Assembly (NCBI GenBank): GCA_003508835.1
Contig: PUFA01000084.1
Location: forward strand, 1,364,001-1,428,000
Direction of reading: 5' to 3'
Length of the DNA stretch: 64,000 bases
DNA from: Eonycteris spelaea
Lineage: Eukaryota; Chordata; Mammalia; Chiroptera; Pteropodidae
The stretch's first letter is position 1. Every line of letters begins with the position of its first letter. This document shows, one piece after another, positions 23,301-38,300 of this stretch. Made by a program: the position numbers and the translations under genes. The notes beneath the pieces are model-generated. The model saw nothing but the letters and a program-made list of their open reading frames with translations. It had not been told where the DNA came from and ran no database searches.

Positions 23301-26300
23301 AAATATATTATTTGTAGAAAGTTCTCTGCCCTGCGGTGCATGCCTGGCAAAGGTCAAGGGTGATCATGCCTGGTAAGCCCTGCTGAGGCCAAGCCCAGAG
23401 CCATGATGACCTGGGAGTGGGTGAAAGCGGGGAGCTGCCAGCTGCTGGCACCACCTGAAATACCAGGTGGAAGGCCGTACCCCTGGGTCAGGGAAGGCCC
23501 TGCTTGAATGCTCAGAACACAAGGCTCAAAGCATGCAGGCAAACAGGTGTTCCTGCTGGCTAGTTTTTTTCTGCGCCCCTCTGAGGTTTATGAACAGACA
23601 GAACAATGCTTCTGCGGGCATGGGGGGGGGGTCTCACAATAAATATGAAACAGTTGGGAAAATTACGGCTACATGTATCTAACTCAATAAGGACCTTAAA
23701 ATGCCTGTAACCTCCCTCCCAGTGCTCCCCAGGCTCCCTGCAGCAGGTTAGCCCAGCTGTGCAGAAAGGGAGGAGCCAGTGCAGGTGGCCGCAAAGCTGC
23801 CCAGGAGCTGGAAGTGGAGCGGACGTCTGCTCCCCGCAGCGCTGCCTCTGCCACTGAACAAAGCATCCTCCCTCAGGCTGACCTCCAAGGGGGCAGTGAG
23901 GACAGGTGACTAACCAAGAAATATGGCAGGTTCTCGGCAGATGGGCAAAGAAGCGAGGGTGGAGGCAGGTGGTGGAATGGAAAGAGGGTAGATTTTGGAG
24001 TCAGAAGGCCTGGAATTGAATCCTGACTTTTTACCCAGCTGTGTAGCCTTGGGCACATTACTTAGTCTCTCAGAGCCTCCCTTTCCTTACACCTTCCTCT
24101 GATGGATGTGACCAGGGAGGATGATGAATCCTCAGAAGACAACCGGCTTTAGCCTTTCCCACCAGGCTTTCTAGAACCAGGAAGTTATGACCACAAAGAT
24201 CTCTCCACCAAGCAGACAAAAGCTCATCAGAAAATCAGTTAGAATTAACATAGCCATATAATTTATCATCCTAACCAACATACTTTTGTCCTGTACACAC
24301 AATAAACCCGGGAACCCAGGAGAACAAGCATAATCCAGGAAGTAGAGTCACCCCAGGTAAGATGCAAATAGCATAGGGAAAGATGATGGTTTAGCCAGTA
24401 ACACGTATTTCATAGATTCTATTTTCTCTCACATTTAATATCTTTTACAACCATTGGCACCTTAGTGTCAATGAAATGCAGTGGTTAGAAGCAACAATGA
24501 ACACAGAGAATATGTATGTAAGAGGGAAGGAAGGCAGAGAGGGAGTTTAGTATTCTTCAGGGATCCTGACCTAGGAGGGCCACCGGGGTGGGAGACACAT
24601 AGGATGGGCACCAAGAAGCAGGTAAAAAAAGTATTTAGGAGGAGGAACCCAAAGGAACTCCCAAATACCACTCTAGAGAGAACCCACACTGGAGGGCAGA
24701 TTTTGGAGGGGGGCGGGGAGGTGGAAAGGAATTAAGATCAGTGTATAGATAGGTAAATTCTCCTAAGTCCTCATCCATAATAGAGTAACAGGTTGAACAA
24801 GCCCTGAAAGTTCTGGTTCAATCTGAGGCCAGTAGCAGCTGTGCCCCATCCATCTCATGGCATCTTTTTCTCAGTTCTTTACTTCCCACTTTGGCTACCG
24901 TGCTGGACTGAACACAGCCCAAGCCAGAGCCCTTAACTGTACTGGACAACACACTGGCATAGCTGAGCCATTCATTTTTCCCCAAACTCACCGCAGTATG
25001 GAGCCCTGGAAGTTGTCTGGAGGTAGACTCTCACCTCCTTGGGAAGTGGCTCTATCTTGACACCACCTTGTTCCACCATTGCTGGAAGTCAAGAAACAAA
25101 GACAAGAGAGCCCTAAGCAGGCCATTTCAGGGTCCCATGGCACCCAGCCACATATTGATTAGTTCATGCACCCATTTCTCCTACGAACAACTACACTGCG
25201 TACTCATTATGTGTCATGCTCTATGATGAGTCCCAGGATACATGCAACTCAGTCCATCAGGGGATAAACACACAAGTAAATAGGCAATACATTCTTCAAA
25301 TCATGTGACCCATTCTTAGGAGATATTTCTAAGAAATTTGAAATTACGTCTTCAACTTGCAAAACAACCTACATGACCATTGTTTGATGGTATTTGTGTT
25401 CTGTGTGGTAGGAGCACAGGATATGCTTGACCTGAAGAATAGTGATTGACAAGTTGGGGAAGGGCATTCCAGGCAGAGAGGAGAGTTTGGGCAAAGGAAC
25501 ACAGGGTAAGGATACATGAAATACTCTTGAGAATACAAGTAGTTAGCATCCCTAGGGTGTTCAGTGCCAGGGAAAGTGTAGTGAGGGATGAAACTGGGCA
25601 CTGTCTGAAGTGGTTGTTTCACCAGCCAGTCCATCATATCTGGGGGAAATTGTGACATATGCCCAATCAGTAGAATGTATGTCGATCTGCTTTGTCATAT
25701 GAGAAGCGAGTCCTACTTTACCATTTTGTCAAGCTGGTATCCATTTCATTCATGGAAGGCAATGACAAAACCTGCTGCAGCTCTTAGTGGCAGCCAGTGG
25801 TGAGAGGTAGAAGAGTGAAGGAGGGGAAGGAACAAGTTACATTCTCAGAGTTTTTGCTGGAGCCCTTCATCCTGGATAACCCCAGGAGGTTCCCAGCAAT
25901 GATCTGCACAGGTGAGTTGGTGAGTTGAGGCCAGGTTTCTCAGCTATCCCCGAGCTCTTCTCCCTGACTAGCCTGGATCATCCAGGAACATGCCCAAGCC
26001 TACCAGCAGTTAGGCACCTCTCCAGCTGCCACGTGGTCACCACAGCCTCACAACTCTGAAGTGGGTCGTACGTGCCACTCTTGGGGAATCCTCTACAACA
26101 CCTGGTTTAGGGTCTATCAGGAGTTCAAGAATAGCTGGCCCAGATAGAAAGACCTATATCAAACATCCGGTCTGCAAGTAGAAGTAGGGGCTCAGGACTG
26201 TACCAATGTTTCTAGAGAGTGTCCTGAAACTGGACTTGCAGGAGAGGGACTATCTGTGCGAAGGGTGTGTGCAGAGCGAGTATGCCATCAGGCAGCAGTA

Positions 26301-29300
26301 TAGAGGGTGAGGGGTGGGACATGAAGGGCCAATGCCATCTTCCAGATGAGAAGAGGCCGAATACCTTATCGGTTACATTTTCTCGACCCCAATTGTGTAG
26401 CTGCCTTGACCATGGGAGATCGGGATTTAAAGAGGTGACAACTAGCAGGACTTGAAGTTTCCCCAAATTGTCAAAGGAAGCCAAAGAGAGAGAAGTTACC
26501 GATCCTTGGACAGGAAAGCAGAAAAGGGTTAAAACAATCCAGACAGTGTCCAGCAAGGAAAGCCTTGTAGCTGGTGCAGGGAAAGGCCATCAAAGGACAA
26601 GGATTCTCCAGGGCGCTGATGTAGAGGTGCACGGCCCTCATGTGATCACAGATCAGATAACTGTAGCCTGAACAGGGGTGAAAAATATAACCAAGGTTTT
26701 ATTTCAAGCCAGATGGAAACTCCCTCAGGCTACTTACTGTAACTCTACTGAATATTCTATTTCAGCAAGCTATAAAAACATGGGATGTCCCCCGAAACAT
26801 GTTTGAACAGTATTACTGGACATGATTATTACATTCTTTCTTCTCATTTTCTGGTGATACTCAAGCTTAATATATGAAGAAAATACTGCTTAATTTGAGG
26901 CCTATTTTCCCACGACTATGCAAACTCTCTTTCAGAAAATGAGAGCGTACACAGTTGGTGACCTAGACCCTGTTTCTCAAAATGGATATCTGTCTGCTGC
27001 ACATTTTACCTTCTTCATCATCACCCACACCAACAATTTTTTACAAAAACTTTTTTTTTTTAACAATCTCATTATACCCAACCCAGCAACGAGACAATTA
27101 AAGGGGTCAGCAGCAGTTTGTAGTCAGTCTCTGAAAGCTGATGTGCTGAAGTTCAGTTGGCCAGAGGACTGGTAATGCCGAATGACTCAATTTTTAAAAA
27201 AATTGGTATTCTTGTCATTGTTTTTGTTTAAGATTTAAAATTTTACAATAACTCACATTGGTTTAATTGGCTAGAATTAGGTAAGCACAACTCCAGGTTT
27301 CTGGGGTCTTCAGACTCTCCCTTTCACCTTGGGATTTCCCACCCCCAACTCTGAAAAAAGTAACCGCATCTGAGCTATGGGTTGATTTTCCTTTCTGCTC
27401 AGAGTTGGGACACTCTAGAGTCAAGCTCCTTCCGGCTGCGACAAGGAGCTGGGAGACATAAACTAAACTCTTCTCTAGTCGTGTTATGAAGAAAAAATAA
27501 AATGTGGCCTATTAAATGCCACAGAAATTTTCGAAAGCCATTAACACTAGATTATCCCACCTGATCAAAATTGATAGAAAACCTATAAATTGTTAAAAGA
27601 AGCATATTTGGGGGGAAAATCAGTAAATTTGGTGAACTTAATTAGTGGTTATTCAATATAATTGTCCAAAGAATCCTTAAAATGTCAAAAATTTGGTAAA
27701 GCAGGAAGATACTAAAAAAGAGAGTAAACAGAAATCAGGATAAAATTCCTGATTTCCAAGGAATGCTGATAGGTTGGCTATATTCATAAGAAGAATATAA
27801 GAAGACTGAACAACTCCTGATGCATAACTGTTGACAAATTTAATGTTATTTAAAATGATGCTAAAAAGAATATATTCGATAAACATGTGTATATTCAAAA
27901 ACAACATTTCAGAAAAATATATTTAGAAAAGAAGAAATGTATATTTGTTGAATATATTTAAGAAGATTATCTTCAAAACAATTTTGAAGAACTGTTAAAT
28001 TTAGTAAGTTTGGGGATATGGTCATGCAGTGAATTGGTCCTTTGACTAGCTAGCTTTGGGCACATCAATCTACTTCTGCTGCAACTAAGCTCTGCAGAAG
28101 ATGTAGTTAGTATGGATTATACCACAAACCAGGGCTCAGGAAGAATAGAGATTACTGCCTTGAGTGATGTAATATCATGGCAGGGCCTAAGAAGTGAGGA
28201 AAGCAGCATATGGATGATGCAGGCTTTCACTTTCAGGCTCCTCTCCCCCAGAATTTCTGGGCTTCAAAGATATCCATTCATAAGTGCTTACTAAGGCATT
28301 ATGGCATGTAGCAAAGGACACTGGAAGATAAGACATCCTGTGGCTCTCACTGGCTGACAACACGAAGGCTGATGGTGAATTCTGGTGTCTGGGGAAGCCA
28401 AACAAGAACTCTCTCTCAGGCTTTCTGACCTGCATGAATGAAGGTGGGACAACCAGGTTGGTCTTGGCCTCCATTGACGAAGTAGTCCACATGTCCGACA
28501 GGAATTCGAATACCCAAATCTGAAAGAAGGTAGAACCCCATTACTTTCTTACTGCAGGTGCGTATTTTCCGGGTTGCATACTGGAGTACACTGGCAGCAC
28601 AGCCTGAGGTGTGACCTTGGGAGCCCACCTACTATCTATACTGAATGGGTGCCCATTTCACTCCTGAGTGCTATGAGACCACAGAACTAGGCCTTAGTTT
28701 TCTAAAGGGGGTTTCCCACTCTGAAAAGAAGCAAAGAAGAATAAATTCATAAGAGGGTGCTCATATTTACCTAATAAAATGAAGAAAAACATCCCTTAAC
28801 ATAACTTTTAATAACTCAGTAAATGTCATAAGCTTGGTAAATTTCCTCGTGAAATAGTTTCTATTTTGCTTCAAGCAATAGTTCAGATATGTGTGTTTGG
28901 GACCACACTTCCACATTCTCCTACATACTTTTGTGTTCTCCTAATTGAGCAGAAGTATGATCTGTGTACAAAGAGACGAGTTTGAGAGACTATAGATTTT
29001 ATTTTATTGTTGTGACCATATCTGACCCCTCAGACTGGGTCAGCTCTAGCTGCCAAAGACATGCTTCTCTCTTTCATATTACCTATCATTACTGTAAGCA
29101 ATTTACTATGTATTATTTGTTTAATGTTATCTATCCAGGGGTTAAGCAATAACCTAGAAGTTATCCTTGAGTCCTCCCCATCACTTGTCTCATCAGTTCT
29201 ATCTCCAAAATATATTTTGAATCTTTCTACTTCTCTCTGTCTCTACTGCCGCCACTCTAGCTCAGGCTGCCACCATCCCTCACTCAGACTCTTACTGCAA

Positions 29301-32300
29301 ACACCCTCTAATGTGCCCCCAGAATCCCCTTGGCCCTGCTGCAGTCCATTCTCTGCATAGCAACCACAGTAACGTTTTAAGGAAAACTAAATCACCACCA
29401 CCCCTGTTCTCAGATTATAGAATAAAATTTAAACTCGTTCCCATGGCTACCCTGGTCCTTCTCCCCTCCTCTGCAACTTCACTCAGGGCCTCACTCAGTA
29501 CACTCTGTCCTGTCTCAGCTCACTTTTGTTTTGACTGTCACCACTTAGAATGTTCTTCTCCCAGTTCTTCTCAGGGTTGACTCATTCACATCTGCAAAGC
29601 CTCACCTCAAATATCATGTTTTTGGACAGACTTCTTCCTCAATAATCCTACTTGAAGTAGACCCCCTACCCAAGTCACCTTCTATCTCATATCCTTCATT
29701 ATCATAATCACAATGTGTAATTACCTTTTCTGTTTATTTCTATGCAAGGTCCACATCAGAAGGACCTTTACCTGTCTTTTTTCTGCTATATCCTCAATAC
29801 CAGCACAGCACCTGGCATACATGAGTGCCTAATAAATATTTATTAAAAGAATAACTTAATGAATGCTTGGCCTATTAGCCAGTAAATTTCATGTGGTCAG
29901 GGACCTCATGTGATGCTTCATTCACCGCAGTATTCTCAGTACCTACTACATAGCTCAATAAAGATTGATTGCATAAATGGAATGTTCTTTTTTCCTTTGG
30001 TCACATTAAAAAGAGGTTCCAACTTTGAAGGGCACTGAGAAACCTAGCTCAGGTAAGTAGGGACTTAATAAGTTACCTATTTAACAAATTTAGGGACAGA
30101 AGGAGATAATCTTGTTAATTAACGTGGTAAGTTAACCTAGGTAAGCATTTAAGCAGAGGACTGTGGGCTTTGGTTTCCTAGCCATGAGATAAAGGTGGGA
30201 AAGAGGGTTGAACAATATGACTGCTTTGATCTCTTCCAGAATCATGAATCTGAGTCTCAAATGCTAAAAGAAGGCTTCTGGTCAAAGGGAATGAGACATG
30301 GGCATTTCTCATCTGAACTATAAACAATTCTGGTAGGATCAGATGTTATCTCTATCATCCACCATGCTGAGCACAGGGCCTAACACAGACGACTCATGGG
30401 CATTTGTTATGCAGTCAAGATGAGAAGGAATGCTCATCCCCTTTCTCAGCCAGAGAGAAGAGCTTAATTTGATCATAATGGATTCAGAGTCGTATCTTTC
30501 CTGTGCCTGTCATTATCAGAGAGGGGAATTCTCATTTTTCACTGGACTGAGGGCTGGGCTCCTCCCTTCAGAGGCCTGAGAATCTGCCCCAGAAATAAAA
30601 TGCCCCAATCTCCTGTGGCCAGGCATAGTCACCCTGAAAAGCAACATAACTTATCATATATCAGCAGGTAGCAGTGCCCACTCTGATACTACCTCAGCAC
30701 AAGATTTAGAGTTGAATCAGAGTGTTGATCATTTGATCCACATATGAGAAATCTCTAGCTGTTGCTGGCTAAAAATAGAAACTTTCGTCTCAGTGGTCAG
30801 AAACTAACAGTGCAGGCTCAGACTTGAAACTCCTCATCATGCAGCAGCTCAGAGGGAAAGAGAATCTTCCCAGGGGGTTCGGTACTAGCCCCCTAACCCT
30901 GCCCTGTGTTCATTCCCCCAGCCCAGGAATGTTCCCCAGCTCACTGTCTGTGTCTGTGTGGACAGCTTCCACAAAAAGAGCATCTCCAGCGTCTAGGCGC
31001 TCCTCCAGGCTGGCTCTGGTGTACTCCGGTCCAGCAGGGTCCAGGCCTGCAGGGACAGACTGATGTCAGGGCACCCTTTCCTCTCAGCCACAGGAATCCT
31101 CATAGACACACCACACACCTACCCTGGCAGTCCTTCAAAGTCTGAGTCCCCCAAAACAAGAATCTAAGGGTGGAAAACTAGCTCAAGACCCAGGAACTCC
31201 CTCTCTATTGTCTCTAACCTCCCAATAACCCACATTTTCTGGCTTTAAGATGAGCTTGATAACCCCAACCATTCGGTAATGGTTAATATGAATTATACTA
31301 ATCTTCATATAGTAATAACAATAGCTATAATTTTTTAAGCAAAAATTTCTTTGTGTCAAGCCTTATGCTGGGTCATTTTACACACTATAGACCTCACAAA
31401 AACACTGAAGTAAATATTACTAACCCCAGGTCTGAGTTTGGATCCCTTTCCCTCTTCCTCCCCAAAAGCAGACCATAAGACAAGGATTTAAAATGCAAGT
31501 AGCTTATTTGGGAGAAGATCACAGAAAATATAGTAAGGAAGTGGGAAAATGAGTCATAGACAGAAGAGAATTTTTAACGAATGGATCATCACTTTGGGTA
31601 CTTGGGTCCCATCTCAACGGAGCTTCTCTGAGGAACTCTGAAAACATGACTCAGAATTGTTCTGTTGGAGGGTCTTTGCCACACAACTTTAGCCCCTTTT
31701 TGATTGAGAGTAGCTCTTGAAGCATAAAGCATATTGTATGTTTGCAAGTATTTAGCATATTGATTAAAGGTGACTTCCACAGTGGGCCAAGGAGATATGA
31801 GCTGTTACAATCCAACTTACTGTTAACCTAGAAATGAAAGGCCTTTTAAAGTAAGAGACAGGTGAATGATCATGTGGCCAGCTAAAATCCAGCAGTTCTG
31901 GTGTTAAAGAAAAAAGAGGTAATAGATATTAAGGAAATCATCATGCTCTGCATACTTTTCTTAAAGGATAAGAGAAATATTTTAGAGAGTTCCAGTCAAG
32001 TTGGCAGAGTGGGTAAACACTCTGTTTGCCTCCTTTCATGACCATATTAAAATTACAACTAAATATAGAAAATCAACCTGGAGATCCCTCTGAAGACTAC
32101 CTGAACAGAACTCCTATAACTAAGGATATAAAGAAGAGGCCACTTCGGAATGGGTAGGAGGGGTAGAGATGCAAAAAAAAAGCTAGCTGCACATCCATAT
32201 GTGGTGCTGAAGTATGGGGAAGGATATCTTGACTGAGGATCCTGCCAGAAGAGCCAAGGCTCCAACCTCATGCCGGGGCTTCCCAGACCAGGGTTCCAGT

Positions 32301-35300
32301 GCCAGGAAGAGGATTTATGCAAAATCTGGATGTAAAAATCAGCAGGGATTGTGCCATCGGGTAAGACTGAAGGCTGACAGAAACCAGTCAAAATGAAGAA
32401 TACAATAATAAATGAAATAAAAAATACACTAGAAAGAATTGACAGCAGATTAGAGGAAGCAGAGAACTGAATCAACAATTTGGAAGACAAAGTAGCAAAA
32501 ATGCCCAATTGGAACAGTGAAAAAAAAAGGGACCAGAAATATAAGGATAGTTTAAGGAGCCTCTAGCTCATCATCAAGAGTAACAACATTCATATCATAG
32601 GGGTACCAGAAGGAGAAGAGAGAAAGCAAAGAATTGAGAACCTATTTGAAAAATAATTACTGAAAAATTTGCCATGGTAAAGGAAATAGACAAGTCCAGG
32701 AAGCGCAGAATACCTATCAAGATGAACCCAAACAGGCCCACAACAAGATACGTCATAATTAAAATGCCAAAAGTTAACGACAAAGAGAAAAATCCTAAAA
32801 GCAGCAAGAGAAAGGCAGCTAGTTACTTACAAGGGATCTCCCATAAGACTGTCAGCTAGTTTCTCAACAAAAACTTTACAGGCCAGAAGGGATTGGTATG
32901 AGATAGTCAAAGTGATAAAAAGCAAGGGCCTACAACCAAGATCACTATCAATTAAAACTGAAGGTGCAATAAAGAGCTTTCCAGGCAAAGAAAAAGCTAA
33001 AGTTATTCATCATCACCAAGCCAATATTAAGAAGAAGAAAGGAAGAAAATCTCATAAATATGACTAATAATATGGCAAGAATTATGTATTTATTAATAAT
33101 CACTTTAAATGTAAATGGATTAAATGCTTCAATCAAAAGACATAGAGTAGCTGAAAGGATAGGGAAACAAGACCCTCACATATGCTGTATAAAAGAGACC
33201 CACTTCAGATCGAAAGACACACACACACAGACTGAAAAGAATGGACAAAGATATTTTATGTAAATGGAAATTTAAAAAAAAGCTGGGGTAGCAATACTCA
33301 TATCAGACAAAATAGACTTTAAAACAAAAGCTATAGTAAAAGATAAAGAAAGATATTACATAATGATAACTAGATCAATTGAAAAAGGGGACATAATCCT
33401 AGTAAACATTTATTCACCCTACATATAAACACCTAAATAGATAAAGCAAATATTGACTGACATAAAGGGAGATATTGACAGTAATACAATCATTGTAGGC
33501 AACTTTAACACCTCATTGATGTCAATGGACAGGTCGCCCAGACAGAAGATCAACAAGAAAATTGCAGCCTTAAATGACACACTAGATCAGATGGATTTGA
33601 TATTTTTAGTGCATTTCACCCCAAAGCAGCAGAATATGCATTCTTCTCAAGTACACATGGAACATTTTCCAAAATAGACCACATATTAGGCCACAAAACA
33701 AGTCTCAATAAAATGAAAAAGACTGAAATTATATCAAGTGTCTTCTACAGAGGTATGAAATTAGAAATCAATACAACAAAAAAAACCTGAAATAAACAAA
33801 CATGTGGAGAATAAATAACGTGCTACTAAACAATGAATGAGTTTACAATGAGTTCAAGGAAGAAATGAAAAGATAATTTGAGACACAGGAAAATAAAAAC
33901 ACAATGACTCAAAAATCTATGGGACACAGTGAAAGCAGTCCTAAGAGGGAAATTCATAGCACTACAGACCTACCTCAAGAAACAAGAAAAATCTCAAATA
34001 TGCAATCTAACCTTACACTTAAATGAACTAGAAAAAAAAAAAACAGCAAAGCCCAAAACGAATAGAAGAAAATAAATAATAAAGATCAGAGTAGAAATAA
34101 ATGAAATAGAATCTAAAAAAAAAATCAGAAAAGATCAATAAAATCAAGAACTGGTTCTTTGAAAAATAAACAAAATGGATAAACCTTTAATGAGACAGAC
34201 CTATAAAAAAAAAAAAAGGAGAGAGAGAAGAGAGAGGACCCAAATAAAATCATAAATGAAAGAGAAGTGACAACTAACTCCATAGAAATGTGAAGGATTA
34301 TAAGAAAATATGAAAATATGAAGAAATGAATAAATTTCTAGAAGCATACAATTTTCCAAGACTGAATCAAGAAGAAACAGAAAATCTGAACTGACCAATT
34401 ACTGCTAACAAAATCAATCAGTAATCAAAAAACTCCCAACAAAAAAGTCCTGGACTGGACAGCTTCATGGGTGAATTTACCAAACATTCAAAGAAAAACT
34501 AACATCTACTCTTCTTAAGCTATTCATAAAAATTCAAAAGAAGGGAAGCCTCCCAAGCTCATTTTATGAGGCCACCTTTACCATGATTCCAAAACCATAA
34601 AAACATTACAAAAAAAAATATTATAGGCCAAATATCCCTGATGAACATAGATGCAGAAATTCTCAACAAAATATTAGCAAACCAAAATCAGTAAGACATT
34701 AGAAAGATCAAACACCATGATCAAGTGAGATTTATTCCTGGGATGCAAGGTTGGTTCAATATACACAAATCATATAATGTGATACACCACATTAACAAAT
34801 AGAAAGATAACAAATAAAAAGATAGAAATCATATGATCATATCCAATAGATGCAGAAAAAGTGTTTGACAAAATCCAGCATCCATTTATAATAATAATTT
34901 TTAAAAACTCAGCAAAGTGGTAATAGAGGGAATGTACCCCAACATAATAAAGGCCATATATGACAAACCCACAGCTAATATCATACTCAACAAGACAAAG
35001 CTAAAGATGTTTTTCTTAAGATCAGAAAAAAAGGCAAAGATGTACATTTTTATTTAACATAGTATTGGAAGTCCTAGCCACAGCAATCACACAAGAAAAA
35101 GAAATACAAGTCATCCAAATTAAAAAGGAAGAAGTAAAACTGTCATTATTTTCAGAAGACATAATACTATACATAGAGAACCCTAAGGATTCCACCAAAA
35201 AAAAATATTAGAACTGATAAATGAATTCAGTAAATTAGCAAGATACAAAACTAATATTCAGAAATTAGTTGCACTTTTATGCACCAATGACAAACTATCA

Positions 35301-38300
35301 GAAAGAGATATTGAGAAAACAGTCCTATTTACAATTGCATCCCAATATTGAAAATAAAAAACCTGGGAATAAATTTAATGAAGAAAATAAAAATCCTATA
35401 CTTGGAATGTTATAAAACATTGAAGAAGTTACAAATAAATGGAAGCATATATCATGCTCATGGATAGAAAGAATTAATTTTGTTAAAATGTCCATACTAC
35501 CCAAAGCAATCACAGATTCAATGCAATCCTTATCAAAATGCCAATGGCATTTTTCACAAAGCTAGAACAAATAACCCTAAAATTTATATGGAACCATAAA
35601 AAGACCCCAAATAGCCATGGCAATCTTGAAAAAGAAGAATGAAGTTGAAGGTATCACACTACCTGATATCACACTATACCACAAGGTTCTAGTAATCAAA
35701 ACAGTATGATACTGACATAAAAACAGGCATATAGATCAATGGAACAATATAGAGAGTCCAGAAATAAACCCATATCTATTATGGTCACTAATCTATGACA
35801 AACGAAGCAAAAACCTACAATGGAGTAAAGACAGTTTATTCAATAAGTGGTGCTGGAAAAACTGGACCACATATAAGAATAAACTCAAAATGGATTAAAG
35901 ACTTAAATGTAAGACCAGCAACCACAAAACTCCTAGAAGAAAACATAGGCAGTAAACTCTCTGACATTGCTCTTATTAATATTTTTGCTGATATATCTCC
36001 CCGGGCAAGGAAAACAACAAAAAAACAATTGAAAATATATCAAACTAAAAAGTTTTCACACAACAAAGGAAACCATCAACAAAATGAAAAGACAAACTAC
36101 TAAATGGAAGAGGTGTTGGCGTGGATGTGGAGAAAAGGAAACCCTCACCCACTGTTGATGATGTTGCAAGTTGGTACAGGCATTATGGAAAACAATTTGG
36201 AGTTTCCCTGAAAAATTAAAAATAGAACTACCTTATAACCCATCAATTGCACTTCTGGGTATCTATCTAAAGAAAACCAAAACACTAACTCTAAAAGATA
36301 TATGTTCACAGTACACTATTTACAAGAGCCAATAATATACAGAAGCAACCTAAGTGCCCATCAATAGTTGATTGGATAAAGAAGAGGTGGTACATATATA
36401 CAATGGAATATTACTCAGCCATAAAAAATGAAATCTTACCACTTGCAACAACACAGATGTACCTAGAGGGTATTATACTAAGTGAAATAAGTCAGAGAAA
36501 GACAAATACCATACGATTTCACTTACATGTGGAATCTAAAGAACAAAATAAACAAACAAAATGGAAAGAGAGTCATAGAACAGAGAACAAGTTGGTGATT
36601 GCCAAATGGGAGGGATTTAAGGTGAAAAAAGTAAAGGGATAAAGAAATACAGATCGGTAGTTACAGAATAGTCATGGAGATGTAAAGTACAGCAAAGAAA
36701 ATATAGTCAATAATACTGTAATAACTGTGTATAGTGCTAGGTGGGTACTAATCTGGGGATCACTTCATATATTATATTAATGTCTAACCACTATGCTGTA
36801 CACCTGAAACTAATACAAAATAATACTGAATGTCAACTCCAATTGGAAAATAAAAAATGTTTAGAAAGTGAGACAACAAGCATTTATTTGAGGTCAAAAA
36901 GACTGGCTAATCGAGAAACACTGATTCAGGCAGAAGCCCAAGTAATGTTTAGGAGACAAAGGCAAGGGATATTTGTGAAAAGAGGAAGGGTAACAATTAC
37001 AACAATAGAAGGAAGGTATTTCTATGGGTGCTATAAGCTAACATAATGATAGATGTTACTTCTAAACAATGTTTTTAATATTTAGTTTGGTATTCATCTG
37101 TGGGTAGTCATAATATCTGCTTTCTTGTTACCTTTGTAAACAGTTCTTTGGGACACAATGTTGCTTTAGGCCCAGTATAAATGTTGTTTTGCTGTGTTTT
37201 AACATTCTAAGGTTTGAGGCATAATATGTGCAAGGCAGTTCCTCTGGGATGGCAGTTCCCACTCCATTTTAAGGGTCTTCCTTCCTTCCTTCCTTCTTCC
37301 TTCCTTCTTCCTTCCTTCCTTCCTTCCTTCCTTCCTTCCTTCCTTCCTTCCTTCCTTCCTTCCTTCCTTCCTTCCATTTTACATTATAGATATAGAAACT
37401 GAGGCTTATGAAGTAATACATGACCTCTTATGCTAACATTAGAGATCATGCATTAATAACACAATATCATTTATGCGAAAGGGCCACAATAAATAAATTT
37501 TAGTGGTCATAGATAACTCTATTACATAAACACCAAAAGTTCCACACTCTCTCTATTTGCCTCAGCAAGAGCATTTCCAGGACATTGTTCCTCTAACTCT
37601 AAACCTGAGAAGATGGGCATAGACAAATGTTACCTGTGATCCGTCCCAACCGGCCTTTGTAGAAATGTCCCACCATGCCCCCAACATGGGCTCCCAGGCT
37701 AACACCAATGATGTGGATTGAGGACTCCGACACACCCAGCACCTACAAGGGGCATTTACAGTGAATTGCATCTGGGGCCCAGCAACCCCTGGCCTCACAG
37801 GCTCATACTTTCCCCTGCAGCTTTTAGCAGAAGAGGGCCCTGGGCATGTGATACCTGCTACACAACCTTTGGGGAAGAGGAGGGCAGAATTTTCATCCCA
37901 GTATTCCTTTGCCTTCCTCCTGGGCTCCCTGCCTTGACAATTCCCTCATTTTCCCTTTGGTGCCCAGTGTGTGAGTCATTCAATGACTGTGGCCATTCCC
38001 TTGAGATATGACTAAAGCTGGCCACTGGCATATTCTATCTGACATGCAGTGCACAGTTTACAGAGGAGGAGCGGGAAGTTCAGAGGGGTTTCATCACCTT
38101 CTCGAAGTCGGCTATCAGCGGCAGAGCCGAGATTTGAACCAAAGACCAGCAAGTCACACTGGTGGCTCTGCTTCCACTCTAAAGCTCCTCCTCATGAGTT
38201 GCTTTTTTTTTTTTTTTCCTTCCTACCCCTCTCCCCTCCATAAGCAGCCAAAAATCACCCTAGACTCTTCTGCACCTACCAGGAGTTTACTGAGGAAACG

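Noticed and set aside
24102..24166. The 66-bp motif as a C/D snoRNA (ATGATGA resembles a C box)
   Set aside because: Copy B has ATGATGG, no D box at the right distance and no closing terminal stem.
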